Below are positions 12,856-25,333 of a stretch of 64,000 nt of DNA, one piece after another. Origin of the DNA: Cannabis sativa (lineage: Eukaryota; Streptophyta; Magnoliopsida; Rosales; Cannabaceae); the NCBI RefSeq assembly GCF_029168945.1, contig NC_083609.1, positions 23,495,501-23,559,500 on the forward strand. Direction: 5' to 3'. Below the pieces are notes generated by a model, which saw nothing but the letters and a program-made list of their open reading frames with translations, did no database searches and was not told the DNA's origin. Numbering within the stretch: position 1 is the first letter of the stretch; the number at the start of each line of letters is the position of its first letter. Both the position numbers and the translations under genes were made by a program.

Positions 12856-13015
12856 CATATCTCAGAACGACCGTGATAGGTCATATCTCGGACTCCATAT
12901 CTCAGAATGACTGTGATAGGTCATATCTCGGACATTATATCTCGAAACGACCATGATAGGTCATACCTCAGACTCCATATCTCAGACTGACCGTGATAGG
13001 TCATATTTCGGACTG
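12856..13015. repeat. 40-bp tandem repeat, four copies
   Basis: Units begin at 12856, 12896, 12936 and 12976, an exact 40-bp period. Each has CATATCTCAGAACGACCGTG-like sequence followed by ATAGGTCATATCTCGGAC, and the units differ by a few substitutions without length change. Looser related words (GAGATA, CATCCCATCTGAGATA) extend upstream from about 12720. Confidence 0.85.
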
Positions 13016-13839
13016 GTCTAAGATGAAACCTATTGTGACCTAATTTGAGTAAGAGAAGTCCAAGGCTGAACTGAGATAGGCTCCTTCCGATCTAAGATAA
13101 TGTGTTTCTCATCACGATTTGAGATGAGAATTATCTTAGATTAATTCGACTTAGATATTACTTCGGCTCGTCCAATGAGGTTACCTTCTTAGTTATATTC
13201 CCGTATCTCAGCTCCTAATTTAAACTTTATATCTTTCCCAATCTTTTGTGGGTTTTACCTGTATTCATTTATTGGGCCTTTCTTATGTTTCTAACACCAT
13301 GGGCCTCTTGTTGATCCACTGAAATTTCCCCCAAACAATACTCTTCTAGTTTCTTATAAAAGAATTTTATAAGAAACTCCTTTAAGAATAGTTTATTGCC
13401 CGAACACTAGATAGTGTACTCAAGTGATGAGGATGTTGTTATACCTTACCTAACCTGATTCAAATGGTTTAACCAATGTAAGTTGCATAATGTCTGAGTC
13501 CGACGACTTTTCCTAATTTAAAGGATTTGCCTTGTTTTATATAGGTCTTTAGGATTTTACAACTACTCTCTTTCAGTTTGCTCCTTTATACTTTACTCGG
13601 CCATATCGAGATATGTACTATATTAGTTTGAATGACCCGAGATATGTAACATCTTCGTTTGACCGCCTTATTATTTTGCATATAGTATCTTTAGCTATTT
13701 ATTATGAATTTCGGGATAAATTATTACTTTTTATTTTACTTATTACTTTATGTGTTTTTGTATATCTTTTTAATCCACTTTGTGTGTGACTGATGTGCTT
13801 TTAAGGAGGACTTGATATAGCATTTTAATATGCTATTAT

Positions 13840-15480
13840 GGATGCGATTCATATGTTTTTAAGGTCTTTTGATGTGTCAACTTAATCTTTTATTGATGCG
13901 ATTTTTTCGCACTTTAGGTCTTTGGCATTTTGACTAAATTTGTTATGTAGGCTTAATCTACTATGGAGACGACTCATTTCGTTATGCCTTTAGGAAGGTC
14001 TTTTAATATGTCGGCTTAATTCACTATGGAGACGACTCATTTCGTTATGCCTTTAAGAAGGTCTTTTGATATGTCAACTTAATCCACTATGGAGGCGACT
14101 CATTTCGTTATGCCTTTAAGAAGATCTTTTGATATGTCAGCTTAATCCGTTATGGAGGCTGTAAAGTCCTTTTTTGGCAAGTTAGTTGACAAAATATTTT
14201 TTCCTTTTATGGTAAGATTATTGTGCATTCATAACCGATTTCTTACCTTGTTTATTCGATTTTAGTTGCTCTTTTCTATGTTAGGAAAGATGCACTTTTC
14301 GACTGGTCTTTCCTTTGTTTAGAAACTTCTTGTAAGAGAAGTAATTCTCTTATGGAAAGTTATCTTTTTTAAGGAAACTTTGATTATTGCCTTTTCCTTA
14401 TTGATTTCGATTGTATCTTGATACAATCAGAATATCTAATCTGTTTTTGGCAGGAATCAAGCATTGATAGAGGATCGGACCCGATTATAGCAAGTTTCCC
14501 GTTTCTGGTCTGATCTGCTGCGTCAGCATCCGAATTTGATGCTGCAGATCGTGTTTTCTTAGGAAAGTTTTTGTACAGCTGTAGATTCGATCTTGTGACT
14601 GTCTCTAAGGTTTCTATGTTCTATAAATAGAGCCTAGAGAGCAGCCATTCGAATCATCTCTTCCATTATTCATTTTTTGCACTTACCTTATTTGAGAGAA
14701 GAGAGTTTTCTTTGTTTTGTGAGAGCCTAGTTGTTCATCTAGGTTCTAGTTGTTTATTTCTGTTCTTACTCTGTCCTAGAGGTTGTGAAGAACTACTTGA
14801 TTGAACAAGAGATTGTTCTTCGGGAGAAGACTTGTTAAAGTCTTACTTTGGGAGGAAGTAAGCACTTGGTCTTCGGAAGAAGACTTGTTGAAGTCTTACT
14901 TCGGGAGGAAGTAAGCACTCACACTTCAAAGACGAAGGGAGTTCGGGCTTGAATGTGTTTCAAGAAGTCAGATTCATAAAGTGGATTACAAAGGATTGCA
15001 GCAATACTTTAGAGGGAGTCTAAACTTGTTTAAGTCAATTGTCTTTGTAATTTTGATACTTTATTAATTAATTTCATTCTCTGGGCGTGGCCCCGTGGAC
15101 TAGGAGTGTTCGTGAGAACACTGATACCACGTATAAATCTCTTGTGTCAAGTTATTTATTTTTCTGCAAATATTTTATATTCTGCATGTTCTGTTTTATT
15201 ACTACAAAACGAGTTTCTGTAGTAGCAGAATTACTTTCTGCTTCTGGAAGACGCATACAGTTTTATATTTTCTTATATATAATTGATATTTGCAAAAACA
15301 CAGTTTTTCAGAGGCGACTCATTTCGTTATGCCTTTAAGAAGGTCTTTTGATATGTCGGCTTAATCCGCTATGGAGGTGACTCATTTTGTTATGCCTTTA
15401 AGAAGGTCTTTTGATATGTCGGCTGAATTCGCTAAGGATGCGACTCATTTCGTTATGCCTTTAAGAAGATCTTTTATCAT
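13840..15480. repeat. 63-bp minisatellite, interrupted by a solo LTR
   Basis: The word GACTCATTTCGTTATGCC begins at 13971, 14034, 14097, 15316, 15379 and 15442. If the 1151-bp solo LTR and its 5-bp duplication are removed, the 15316 copy falls exactly one period (63 bp) after 14097. Two more diverged units with GATGCGATT at about 13842 and 13897 precede the clear ones. The units are non-coding. Confidence 0.88.
14160..15310 (+). mobile_element. solo LTR, Copia-type, with GAGGC target duplication
   Basis: 1151 bp, beginning TGTAAAGTCC and ending CAGTTTTTCA, flanked by direct GAGGC (14155-14159 and 15311-15315). No internal region is present, so this is the usual product of LTR-LTR recombination. 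TATA box TATAAATA at 14622-14629. A 53-bp direct repeat around GAAGACTTGTT (14826 and 14879) lies downstream of it. The 3' half resembles the LTR of the decayed Copia element at 58762-59600 (shared AGAGGGAGTCTA, AAGTCAATT, GTGGCCCC and CTTCCTCCC words), so both belong to related families. Confidence 0.88.
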
Positions 15481-16704
15481 CTTACTTTAGGCTAGATGTT
15501 ATATTGGTGAATAAGTTAGATATATGAGATTTTGATCACTTTTCTTACTTTCTTCTCATCTTACTTCTTTTAAAGTAAATATATATTTTTTTTTGTAAAT
15601 AATATAACGTAAAGTTACAGCTTGTATTTGAGCTTCACAAAAAATAATTGCCAATTATCAAATAAAAGTCTTTGTTAAATACATCAGAAAAAATAATAAT
15701 GAGTAAATAATACTTTAGTATTTAAGTTAGAGCATAAGAAGATATAAGAGAGGTCCTATTAAGTGATGCTTTTAGTTATGATATAAGCTTTAGAATCATT
15801 GCAACTAATTTTGAAGTATGCTTTTCTTCGTAATGAGAATGTATGTGTTGATTATGAACTCAAATTATCTTGAATGATAACAAGCTTTTCTAAAAAACTA
15901 AAAAACAAGAGACATAATTAATTTTTATAAATGGATAGATATTTTGAGAAAAAATAAAAAAGTTTTATGAGCGATAAATATTATGAAATATTGACTCTCT
16001 TGCTATTTATTATCTAGTAACTAAAAGAGTGCTCTCAACTAGTAAAAATCAACAATAGTTCATAATTTTTTTTTATATAAATGTAGCAAAGAAAAGATAG
16101 TAGTGATTCTAACTACTTTTCCTCAATAATATAGTATGTAATAAAACTTAGAGTATTCCAAATAATAATTCAATCTAAATAAAGATGAGTATATATGTAA
16201 CGCTTCTTAATAGGTATTATTCATGAATAGTTACTAAACAAATTTAACTATAAATATTAATTTTAAAAATATTAAACTATCGAATTTTGATCTAATAACG
16301 AATAATTATATCACAAATTTGAATTTCTATGCTTAATTTAACTACTTAATTAAAAAAAATATAAAAAAATATATCTTTTTATACTATATCAAAAATATGT
16401 TTATATAAAAATATTTAACTCAAATTCAACTTTTTCTTTTCTTATTTTTCTTGCTAAAAAACTTTTTTTTTTTAATTTGTCCATATGATATAAAAATGAG
16501 AAATTTTTTTAATTAGATAGAAAAATTAAGTATAAAAACTCAAAATTTTCTAATTTTACCCATTCATGGGTAATACCCATTAAGAGTACACCCATATTTA
16601 TTTTAAATAAAAATTAATAAATAGAAGAAAAGGAACTTGAAATTGGTGTATCTCATATGAGAATTGATGCAAATGAGCTACTCAGTCTCATCTATTGATG
16701 GGTT
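15481..16704. other. AT-rich intergenic sequence, no gene seen
   Basis: Very AT-rich with no long reading frame, RNA gene or clean repeat boundary recognised. Confidence 0.5.
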
Positions 16705-18464
16705 TTTCACCATAGAAACAATTAATTAAGTATTTTGAATAAAATCAACTTAATTATTAATTCTATTTAAATTCTAAGAAAAATATCCAATTTAAGTTGG
16801 TCTAAAATTAATTAACAAATTAATTTTCAACTTAAATATACTTTTCTACTTAATTAAATATTAGAAAATATAAATCAGTCACTAGAAATCGCTATCTAGA
16901 ATCTTTTTCTTTAAACTAAGTATGTTTTTCTAAATTAATTTTAAAATAATCCAATGAAAAATTAATTCCATATATTTCAAAATTAATTATGTTACTAATT
17001 CAATTTTAATTAGGTTAAACTAGTATAATTAGCCTAATACAATTATTTAAATAAGGCAAATAGGCCTTCACAATTGGGATTGTTTATGTGAGGGAGGGTT
17101 GAGTTCAGTATGTCGTACCCATTACTAATGGCCCCCTAACTCTCACACAAGGCCCAAAGGAGAGGAATTTAACCTTAAATTAAATAATTGTTATTCATTG
17201 AATAAGCTCAATACTAATTGGGTTTAAATAAAACTATCATAAGGTGACATTTTATTTTAGCAACCTAGTCCATTTAAATATCTAGAAATAAATGGGCTTC
17301 CTATATGCATCTAAGCCCAAAAGTAAACATAGAGACTCACACAGGTTAACTTGATTTGGATAGATCCTATCATGTTATTAGGTTTACATAGAAGAAAAAA
17401 GTATAAAATTTACCTGTTACAAATTATTTATAGGACCTATCGACAATTGGACTATGATTAAAATCAGATCCTTAGATCTTTCAACAAGTTAATCATAGCA
17501 ATTTAGATCAAATAAATAATAGGTTTGTTAAGAAAAGTTTTGAATAAATAATTAAATACATAACAAACAATGTCCATGTAACAAATGTGAAATAAGATAT
17601 TAATATAATTAAATTATTATTTTATCTAACCAACTATTTTGAAAATTTAGGGTTGTTAAAAACTAACCTTAAATATTTTTTCAAAATTTAAAATTTAAAA
17701 ATGAAACTAATTTAAAATATCTAGGTTTTCTTGAATTATTTTATCAAATTAAATTAAATATCTAATAAGATAAATGATTTAAAAATAACCAAATAGATAT
17801 TTTCAATATCATTTTCTAATCTTATAATTTAATAAAATTAGAATAACAAAATAAACTAATTTTAAAATAAATATGGTTAGGCAAGTATTATTTCAGGAAT
17901 AAAATAATAAACAAATAATAATTATCCTAATTATATGTCAAAATATCTCAAATTAAGCATTTTTCAAATTTCTACAAAAATATCTAGGTTATTTAAATAT
18001 TTAAAATACTATTTATAAATTTCTAATAAGTAAAATGATATAATATAGCATAAATATCATTTTTCTAACTTATAATTTATAAACAATTAAATATTTCACA
18101 AAATAATTTATTTTTTGAATTTGAAAATATTATGGTTAGAATATCTATAAAAGTATCTAGATAATTTCAAATTTATTAATTATTTAATTTATCTTATAAG
18201 ATAATTTTAATATAATATTTCAAATTAAAAGGATAAAAATATCTTTTAATTTAAAATATGGCTAATATTAAAATATGTGATCTAATAATTAAATAATATA
18301 TGAATATTAAAGAAATTAACTAAATTTTAAAATCTAATCATAATTTAAAAATAAAATAATCAATTTTTAAAATTTAAACCTCAAAATATCAAAGAATTAA
18401 TAATAATCTATTAAAAATTAAATATTATTAATTTAAAATTTATATTTAAGTTTAAATATATTAA
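16705..18464 (-). mobile_element. older degraded Copia-type copy, interior fragment (left flank of the Athila insertion)
   Basis: It matches, diverged and in the same minus orientation, the interior of the left Copia element around 6900-8600. The clearest shared block is at 17000-17180, with GTTCAGTATGTCGTACCCA and the neighbouring CTCTCACACAAGGCCCAAA, compared with 7590-7640. It stops at the Athila LTR border 18465, and the same element appears to resume at 30613. There is no coding capacity. Confidence 0.7.
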
Positions 18465-18653
18465 TGTTAGGCTATTTTTAGCCTATGTTTTGGATCTAAT
18501 TTATGTGCGTTTTTAGCTGTGTTGGGACGAAATTACGCTTGTTTTCTATGTTTTCAGGTTCTTTGGAATAAAAGAGGTCTCGGGTGCAAAAATTCGTTAA
18601 AAGACGTGCTGAGCCGAAGAAAACACAATTTCTGAGTAATTGTGCACATCTGG

Positions 18654-18810
18654 CCGCGGCTAAACACAACCTGGCCGCGGCTAGATCTCGAAAATTTAGA
18701 AGGCTTCAGTCGCGGCGGCGATGAAGAGTCTCGCCGCGGCCATTTAAGAGATACAGAGAGACCCCTTATTTTCAATTATCTCGCCGCGGCGATAGGAAGC
18801 TTAGCCGCGG
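18654..18810. promoter_or_regulatory. paired CCGCGG palindrome array in U3
   Basis: CCGCGG starts at 18654, 18675, 18734, 18784 and 18805, and a sixth site at 18713 is mutated here but intact in the other LTR (28748). The sites form pairs 21 bp apart (18654/18675, 18713/18734, 18784/18805). The last pair ends 55 bp before the TATA box. CCGCGG fits the VCGCGB CGCG box bound by plant CAMTA factors; the binding itself is inference. Such GC-rich words stand out sharply against the AT-rich surroundings. Confidence 0.75.
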
Positions 18811-18864
18811 CGAGATCCCGTACGGACCAGGGGTATTTTCGTCCATCGAACCCTAAATTTTAGT

Positions 18865-18872
18865 TATAAATA
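18865..18872 (+). promoter_or_regulatory. TATA box of the Athila-like LTR
   Basis: TATAAATA, about 55 bp downstream of the last CCGCGG site. The same box lies at 28900-28907 in the other LTR. Confidence 0.7.
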
Positions 18873-19720
18873 GAAAACTGCGATTGGAAGTCAGGGGGAG
18901 CGATCAGAAACCCTAAAATACAGCTGAGAGCGGCAGGAAGAGCACAGAGATTGAAGTGAAGATCCAGAATTCATCCACCAACAGTTCTTTTCTTTATTCC
19001 TCTTTAATTTATTTATGTTGAATATTGCTATAGGAATGGTTATGGATTTGTTTCTGAACTAAATTTCCCATTTAGGGAGGATGATGATTGTTGTTTAATG
19101 TTTTGCCTAGTTAATGTTTAATTACCATTCCTCAATTCTTGTGTGTGAAATTATCTTAATTTTTTCTTAATTTCATGTTTAAGATTGATCACCTTGTGCA
19201 TGCTCTATGATCTCAATTCGAAATCTGAAAAGTGAGAATTGAGAATGCTAAAATTAAGATAATCGATGTTCTATGTGAAACGAAAGTATTTGCATGACTT
19301 ATGTGACGAGTAGATTATTACTTAATGCTGATTACATGTTAGTTTAATTAAGGAATTAATTAGATAACATGTGATTTAGAATCTAGAAGATCTGAAAGGA
19401 GCTAGGTTATTTCATAATCTGTCATTCACTCTAAGAATAGGATAGTAATTAAGCATTAACGATTTGGGTAAACAACAACAGGATTCTCCTCCCTATTATC
19501 TCATCTAGTTCAATTTTCAATTGTGTTATTAAGTTTTCTGAATTTCTTTCATATTTTACTGTTTTTAAATCATAATTGCTTTCGATTTGCCGAATAGAAT
19601 CATAAGTGTAATTTAGTGGTATTTAATCCAATTCCCTGTGGGATCGACCTCACCTGTGTGAGATTTACTACTTGGTTGCGTATACTTGCGTAGCGTTTAT
19701 AATTTTTAGCAACAAGCTTT

Positions 19721-19738
19721 TGGCGCCGTTACCGGGGA
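19721..19738 (+). other. primer-binding site, tRNA-Asp type
   Basis: TGGCGCCGTTACCGGGGA, one base (A for G) different from the copy at 29756-29773, which matches tRNA-Asp perfectly. Confidence 0.88.
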
Positions 19739-19834
19739 ATTCTTAAAGATTAATATTACATAAAATTATACTAACTTCTACTTTGGTATATTTTCTCTTG
19801 CTGATTTTTCTAATCTTTTTCTTGCAATAATTTC

Positions 19835-22198
19835 TTGATCTATTTCAGGAATCCTAAGTGCATGCGTCGTCAAGGACAAACAGTCATATTACCAGTTGAT
19901 CCTGAAATCGAGAAAACTTGCAGGAGGAATCGAAAGAACAAGAGGCAAGAAAGAGTTTCAGCAACTGCTGAAACATCAGAAATCATGGCTGCCAATGTGA
20001 ACAATAATGCTGGAAACAATGGGGGTAATAACGGTAATAATGGAGGTGCCGTGGAAGATCAAGCTAATGGCCGTAGCTTGAGAGATTACATTCTCCCTAC
20101 TCTGACGGGAGTGCAGTCATGTATCAGGCCACCGGCAGTGGATGCAAATAATTTCGAGATTAAGCCTGCCATCCTTAAAATGGTGCAGTCTTCAGTTCAG
20201 TTTGGTGGCCTCCCTTCTGAAGATCCTAATCTGCATCTCTCTAACTTCATGGAACTTTGTGAAACTTTTAAGGTTAATGGAGTTAGCGATGATGCCATTC
20301 GACTGAGATTGTTTCCATTCTCGCTCAGAGAACGAGCCAAGAGTTGGTTGAATTCCTTGCCACCTAATTCTATTGCCACATGGAATGATTTGGCAACAAA
20401 ATTCTTGTCAAAGTTTTTTCCTCCAGCCAAGTCTGCAAAGCTGAGAGGAGAAATCAATAATTTCTGCCAACAAGATAATGAATCTCTCCATGAGGCTTGG
20501 GAGAGGTTTAAAGATCTGATCAGGAGGTGTCCTCATAATGGTATAGAGAAGTGGATGCTGGTTCACAACTTCTACAACGGGCTAGTTGGTAATACTAGAA
20601 CTCTAATAGATGCAGCAGCGGGCAGAGCTTTTATGAGAAAAAGTGCTAATGAGGCGTATGATCTATTGGAGGAGATGGCTCTAAACAATCAGCAGTGGCC
20701 AACTGAAAGGAGTCAATCTAAGAAGGTAGCTGGTGTGTTAGAAGTTGATGCCATCACAAAGTTAACAGCTCAGGTTGAGGCATTGACAAAAATAATTGCA
20801 GGGCAAGCTAAACAAGCCCAAATTGTTTGTGAGTTATGTGGAGGAAGTCATCACTTTTCGGAGTGTCAAGCAGATGTGGATGATTTGCCAATGGATGAAG
20901 CTAAAGCCATTGGGAATTTTTCACAGAACAACCACAACAACAATTATGGGTTCAACCAGGGTAACAACCGAAGAAATAGTGGGTTCTATCAGCAAAGAAA
21001 TCAGAACCAACAGTTTAATCAGCAACAAGCCTCTGGTGGAAGTTCTAGTTTGCAGACAGATTTACTGCTCCAATTTATGACTGAAACTAGATCTTCAATT
21101 AAAGACCTGCAGACTCAGATGGGCCAGCTAGCAACTCAGGTAGCAACCCGCCCTCAAGGAAATTTGCCTAGCACAACTGAAGTCAATCCCAAAGAAAACT
21201 GCAAGGCAATTACCCTGAGGAGCGGTAAGAAGTATGATGGGCCCGAGTTACCACAACCAGTTGAGGTAGACGAAGAAATAGATGCTCAACCAGTGCAAAC
21301 ACCAACACCAACAGCAGAGAAGGCTACTGACAGCCCAGCACCACCACCACAGTCTCCACCGATTAGTATTGATCATCATGTAAAAATACCCTATCCTCAG
21401 AGGCTCAGAAAGTCAAGCTTAGACAAGCAGTTCACCAAGTTTCTAGAAGTCTTCAAAAGACTTCACATTAACATTCCTTTTGCTGAAGCTCTAGAGCAGA
21501 TGCCAAGTTATGTGAAGTTTATGAAGGAAATTTTGTCAAAGAAGAGGAAGATGGAAGATTATGAGACAGTGGCTCTAACTGAAGAGTGTAGCGCTATTCT
21601 ACAGAAGAAACTCCCTCCAAAACTCAGAGATCCAGGGAGCTTCACTATTCCTTGTACTATTGGAAAAATTGAAGGAATAAATGCACTATGTGATTTGGGA
21701 GCCAGTATAAACTTAATGCCTTTGTCAGTGTTTAAAAGACTGCAGCTGGGTGAAGCAAAGCCAACTACTGTAACTCTTCAACTGGCAGATCGATCGCTAG
21801 CTCACCCTAGAGGAGTCATTGAGGATGTGTTAGTAAAGGTGGACAAGTTCATCTTTCCAGCTGATTTCATTGTTCTGGATATGGAAGAAGATAGTAATGT
21901 TCCTATCATCCTGGGGAGACCTTTCTTGGCAACAGGGAAAGCACTAATTGATGTTCAGAAAGGAGAGTTAAAGCTAAGGGTACAAGGAGATGAAGTTGTA
22001 TTTAATGTGCTCAAAGCAATGACCTATCCTACAGCTAGTGACAACTGTTTTGCAATTGATGTGGTGGACCAGTTGGTGGAGACAAAGACGCATGCTGAAG
22101 ACCCTCTTAATCTGACTTTGGTAAAGAAGAGGTGGTGGAACAAGATGGTAAGGAAGCTTATGAGTATGCTTTGTGGCTCGATTCTTATGGACCGCTGA
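19835..22198 (+). CDS. gag-protease polyprotein of the Athila-like element
   Basis: 787 codons. After an Asn/Gly-rich N-terminus (about residues 50-75) comes the gag capsid domain (about 85-255, with [17 protein letters not shown] and WERFKDLI blocks). A variant zinc knuckle C-X2-C-X3-H-X4-C follows at about 332-344, then a Gln/Asn-rich stretch, a Pro-rich linker and a retropepsin-type aspartic protease. The protease active-site motif is DLGAS near residue 620, with the second conserved block IILGRPFL near residue 690. The particle is assembled in the cytoplasm and the protease cuts the polyprotein. The first ATG (19835) was taken; ATGs at 19862 and 19985 would also keep the gag domain. The frame closes at 22198 and overlaps the pol frame, which is one base back (-1) relative to it. 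The frame change falls near 22123-22128, where aligned coding sense passes from this frame to the next. It may be a mutation or a programmed shift. Confidence 0.9.
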   Translation: MIYFRNPKCMRRQGQTVILPVDPEIEKTCRRNRKNKRQERVSATAETSEIMAANVNNNAGNNGGNNGNNGGAVEDQANGRSLRDYILPTLTGVQSCIRPPAVDANNFEIKPAILKMVQSSVQFGGLPSEDPNLHLSNFMELCETFKVNGVSDDAIRLRLFPFSLRERAKSWLNSLPPNSIATWNDLATKFLSKFFPPAKSAKLRGEINNFCQQDNESLHEAWERFKDLIRRCPHNGIEKWMLVHNFYNGLVGNTRTLIDAAAGRAFMRKSANEAYDLLEEMALNNQQWPTERSQSKKVAGVLEVDAITKLTAQVEALTKIIAGQAKQAQIVCELCGGSHHFSECQADVDDLPMDEAKAIGNFSQNNHNNNYGFNQGNNRRNSGFYQQRNQNQQFNQQQASGGSSSLQTDLLLQFMTETRSSIKDLQTQMGQLATQVATRPQGNLPSTTEVNPKENCKAITLRSGKKYDGPELPQPVEVDEEIDAQPVQTPTPTAEKATDSPAPPPQSPPISIDHHVKIPYPQRLRKSSLDKQFTKFLEVFKRLHINIPFAEALEQMPSYVKFMKEILSKKRKMEDYETVALTEECSAILQKKLPPKLRDPGSFTIPCTIGKIEGINALCDLGASINLMPLSVFKRLQLGEAKPTTVTLQLADRSLAHPRGVIEDVLVKVDKFIFPADFIVLDMEEDSNVPIILGRPFLATGKALIDVQKGELKLRVQGDEVVFNVLKAMTYPTASDNCFAIDVVDQLVETKTHAEDPLNLTLVKKRWWNKMVRKLMSMLCGSILMDR

Positions 22199-25173
22199 AT
22201 AGAAAATACTATGAAGAGTTAGGAGTCATACCAACAAAGCCTACCCCATCTACTGAAAAGCCTCCTCAACTAGAGTTAAAAGTCCTACCAGAGCATCTCA
22301 GGTATGAATATTTGGGAGAAAATAAGACACTTCCTGTTATTGTGGCATCTTCCCTATCTTCTGTAGAGACAGACAAGCTATTACGGGTTCTAAGGAAGCA
22401 TACAAAAGCCATTGGATGGACTTTAGCAGATATTAAAGGGATCAGCCCTTCGACTGTAATGCATAGAATCTTAATGGAGGAAGGAGTGAAGCCAACCATT
22501 GATGCACAACGAAGATTAAATCCACCAATGAAGGAGGTTGTCAGAAAAGAAGTCTTAAAGTGGTTAGATGCCGGGGTAGCGTATCCTATTTCAGACAGTA
22601 AATGGGTGAGTCCAGTCCAAGTTGTTCCAAAGAAAGGAGGGATGACGGTGGTGAAGAATGAAAAGAATGAACTCATCCCAACCAGAACTGTCACGGGATG
22701 GAGAATTTGCATTGACTACCGGAAACTCAACAAGGCCACAAGAAAAGATCACTTTCCACTCCCATTCATTGATCAGATGTTAGACAAGTTGGCAGGTCAA
22801 GAGTACTATTGTTTCCTTGATGGGTACTCAGGGTATCACCAAATAGCTATAGCACCGGAGGATCAAGAGAAGACAACATTCACATGTCCATATGGTACTT
22901 TTGCTTTTCGACGAATGCCATTTGGGCTGTGTAATGCTCCAGCAACATTTCAGAGGTGTATGATGGCCATATTTTCAGATTTAATAGAAAAGTGCATCGA
23001 GGTGTTCATGGATGATTTTTCAGTGTTTGGTTCATCGTTTGATCAATGTTTAAGCAACTTGGAATTGGTTTTAACAAGATGTGAAGACTCTAATTTGGTG
23101 TTGAACTGGGAAAAGTGCCATTTCATGGTTACAGAAGGAATAGTGCTGGGACATAAAATCTCGAAAGAAGGTATTGAGGTTGACAGAGCCAAAGTATCTA
23201 CAATTGAGAACTTGCCTCCTCCAGTTTCAGTTAAGGGAGTTCGAAGCTTCTTGGGTCATGCCGGGTTCTATAGAAGATTTATCAAAGACTTCTCCAAGGT
23301 GGCCAAACCGCTGTCCAATCTTCTTGCTAGTGGAGTACCTTTTGAATTTGGGAAAGATTGTCTTGAAGCATTCCAGATTCTCAAGGAGAAGTTAATCTCA
23401 GCACCGATCGTGACTACACCAAACTGGGAATTACCTTTTGAAATCATGTGCGATGCAAGTGATTATGCTATTGGAGCTGTTTTGGGACAACGGGTTGACA
23501 AGGTTTTCAGAACTATTTATTATGCAAGCAAAACCTTGAATGATGCCCAACTGAACTACGCTACTACAGAAAAAGAGATGCTGGCTATAGTGTTTGCATG
23601 TGACAAATTTCGACCCTACTTGATTGGCAATAAAGTGATAGTGTATACAGATCATTCAGCAATCAAATACTTGATGACTAAGAAGGATGCCAAACCACGA
23701 CTGATTCGATGGGTTCTTCTTTTGCAAGAATTTGATCTAGACATAAAAGACAAGAAGGGTACTGAGAACTTGGTGGTAGATCACTTGTCAAGACTAGAGC
23801 TGGAAGAAAGTCAGAATACGAAAGAGGTACAAATAAATGAACAATTTCCCGATGAACAACTCTTTAGTGTGAGGGAAAGTCTTATGGTACCATGGTATGC
23901 TGATTATGTTAACTACTTAGCTGCCAATATCACTCCTCCTGAGCTATCTCGCCAACAATTAAAGAAATTCTTTTCCGAGGTGAAACATTACTACTGGGAA
24001 GAGCCAATCCTCTACAAGCACTGTGCAGATCAGATAATAAGAAGGTGTGTGCCTGAAGAGGAGATGTACTCTATTCTTAATCACTGTCATGCTCTACCAT
24101 GTGGGGGACACTTCAGTGGAACTAGAACAGCTGCCAAGGTGTTGCAGAGCGGGTTCTTTTGGCCAACACTTTTCAAAGATGCTAGTACTTTTGTGAAGGC
24201 ATGTGATCGTTGTCAGCGTACAGGAAACATCTCAAGGAGAAACGAAATGCCTTTGACAGGAATCTTGGAAGTAGAGTTGTTTGATGTATGGGGGATAGAC
24301 TTTATGGGTCCTTTTCCTTCATCGTTTAGCAATCTATACATTTTACTAGCTGTGGATTACGTATCAAAATGGGTAGAAGCTGCAGCAACACCAGCTAATG
24401 ATGGAAAAACAGTTCTTCGGTTCCTTCAGAAGAATATATTCACACGGTTTGGTACTCCCCGAGCGATCATAAGCGATGAAGGGAGTCATTTCTGCAACAA
24501 ACAGTTCGAAGCACTTCTTTCAAAGTATGGTGTTCGTCATAGAACTGCCCTTCCCTATCATCCGCAAAGTAATGGCCAAGCTGAGATTTCTAACCGGGAA
24601 ATAAAGATGATTTTGGAGAAAACGGTGCAGAGATCAAGGAAAGATTGGTCAAGAAAGTTGGATGACGCATTGTGGGCCTACAGAACAGCGTTCAAAACGC
24701 CAATCGGGATGTCACCATATCGGTTGGTGTTTGGAAAGGCGTGTCATTTACCGGTGGAGTTAGAACACAAAGCTTATTGGGCAATGAAAACTCTAAACAT
24801 GGACTTAAAAGCTGCTGGGCAGAAAAGACTACTACAGTTGGATGAGTTGGAAGAATTTCGAAACGAAGCTTATGAGAACGCCAAGATTTACAAGGAAAGA
24901 ACTAAGAGATGGCATGACCGAAATCTAGTCAGAAAGGAGTTTCAACCTGGTCAACAAGTTCTACTCTTCAACTCAAGACTAAAGTTGTTTCCTGGTAAAT
25001 TAAAGTCAAGGTGGTCAGGGCCATTTACGGTGATCAAAGTGTTTCCCTATGGAGCAGTGGAACTAAAAGGTGAAAGTCCTAATACTTTCAAAGTGAATGG
25101 ACAGCGATTAAAGCTCTACTTGGGAGGTCAATTTGATCAAACCAAGTCCGCCATGATTCTGGCGCCACTGTGA
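22132..25173 (+). CDS. pol polyprotein (reverse transcriptase, RNase H, integrase)
   Basis: 1013 codons, fully open. The reverse transcriptase spans about residues 150-345, with CIDYRKLN near 192, [13 protein letters not shown] near 262 and the catalytic FMDD at about 292-295. RNase H spans about 435-550 ([24 protein letters not shown]). The integrase zinc domain is an H-X-H ... C-X2-C type (about 650-693). The DDE core is D723, D782 and E818, with the expected 35-residue gap between the last two. A C-terminal [10 protein letters not shown] block lies near 958 and no chromodomain follows. All catalytic residues looked for are present, so this unit could supply active enzymes if the frame change from gag is bypassed. 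The annotated ATG is simply the first in the frame; the natural product is a gag-pol fusion. No stop interrupts the frame, which agrees with the small LTR divergence. Confidence 0.93.
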   Translation: MVEQDGKEAYEYALWLDSYGPLNRKYYEELGVIPTKPTPSTEKPPQLELKVLPEHLRYEYLGENKTLPVIVASSLSSVETDKLLRVLRKHTKAIGWTLADIKGISPSTVMHRILMEEGVKPTIDAQRRLNPPMKEVVRKEVLKWLDAGVAYPISDSKWVSPVQVVPKKGGMTVVKNEKNELIPTRTVTGWRICIDYRKLNKATRKDHFPLPFIDQMLDKLAGQEYYCFLDGYSGYHQIAIAPEDQEKTTFTCPYGTFAFRRMPFGLCNAPATFQRCMMAIFSDLIEKCIEVFMDDFSVFGSSFDQCLSNLELVLTRCEDSNLVLNWEKCHFMVTEGIVLGHKISKEGIEVDRAKVSTIENLPPPVSVKGVRSFLGHAGFYRRFIKDFSKVAKPLSNLLASGVPFEFGKDCLEAFQILKEKLISAPIVTTPNWELPFEIMCDASDYAIGAVLGQRVDKVFRTIYYASKTLNDAQLNYATTEKEMLAIVFACDKFRPYLIGNKVIVYTDHSAIKYLMTKKDAKPRLIRWVLLLQEFDLDIKDKKGTENLVVDHLSRLELEESQNTKEVQINEQFPDEQLFSVRESLMVPWYADYVNYLAANITPPELSRQQLKKFFSEVKHYYWEEPILYKHCADQIIRRCVPEEEMYSILNHCHALPCGGHFSGTRTAAKVLQSGFFWPTLFKDASTFVKACDRCQRTGNISRRNEMPLTGILEVELFDVWGIDFMGPFPSSFSNLYILLAVDYVSKWVEAAATPANDGKTVLRFLQKNIFTRFGTPRAIISDEGSHFCNKQFEALLSKYGVRHRTALPYHPQSNGQAEISNREIKMILEKTVQRSRKDWSRKLDDALWAYRTAFKTPIGMSPYRLVFGKACHLPVELEHKAYWAMKTLNMDLKAAGQKRLLQLDELEEFRNEAYENAKIYKERTKRWHDRNLVRKEFQPGQQVLLFNSRLKLFPGKLKSRWSGPFTVIKVFPYGAVELKGESPNTFKVNGQRLKLYLGGQFDQTKSAMILAPL

Positions 25174-25333
25174 AGATCTCGATCAACGTCTAGCTAAAAG
25201 ACGATAAAGTTAGCGCTAATTGGGAGGCAACCCAAGTGTTCTTTTGATTTAGTTGAACTCTTTTTAAGTTTACTGTTATTTTTTCTTTTTGTTCATTCTT
25301 TTTCGTTACTGAAAAAAAAAAAATTGTCAGTGG

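Larger units (their letters stand above)
18465..19714 (+). repeat. 5' LTR of the Athila-like element
   Basis: 1250 bp, TGTTAG at the start and GCAACA at the end (TGTT/AACA inverted ends), six bases before the primer site. TATA box TATAAATA at 18865-18872. The U3 part upstream of it carries paired CCGCGG palindromes. The remainder is R/U5 without coding sense; the 73-codon frames at 18554-18863 on both strands merely span the palindrome array. Confidence 0.92.

Noticed and set aside
18465..18465. Target-site duplication of the Athila tandem (ATTAA upstream of 18465)
   Set aside because: The right end of the tandem is deleted inside gag, so there is no matching flank to compare.
18554..18863. 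73-codon ORFs on both strands, repeated at 28589-28898
   Set aside because: They span the CCGCGG palindrome array in the LTR, whose symmetry opens both strands. They are not proteins.
22266..22712. 148-codon minus-strand ORF opposite pol
   Set aside because: Shadow of the pol frame with no recognisable domain.
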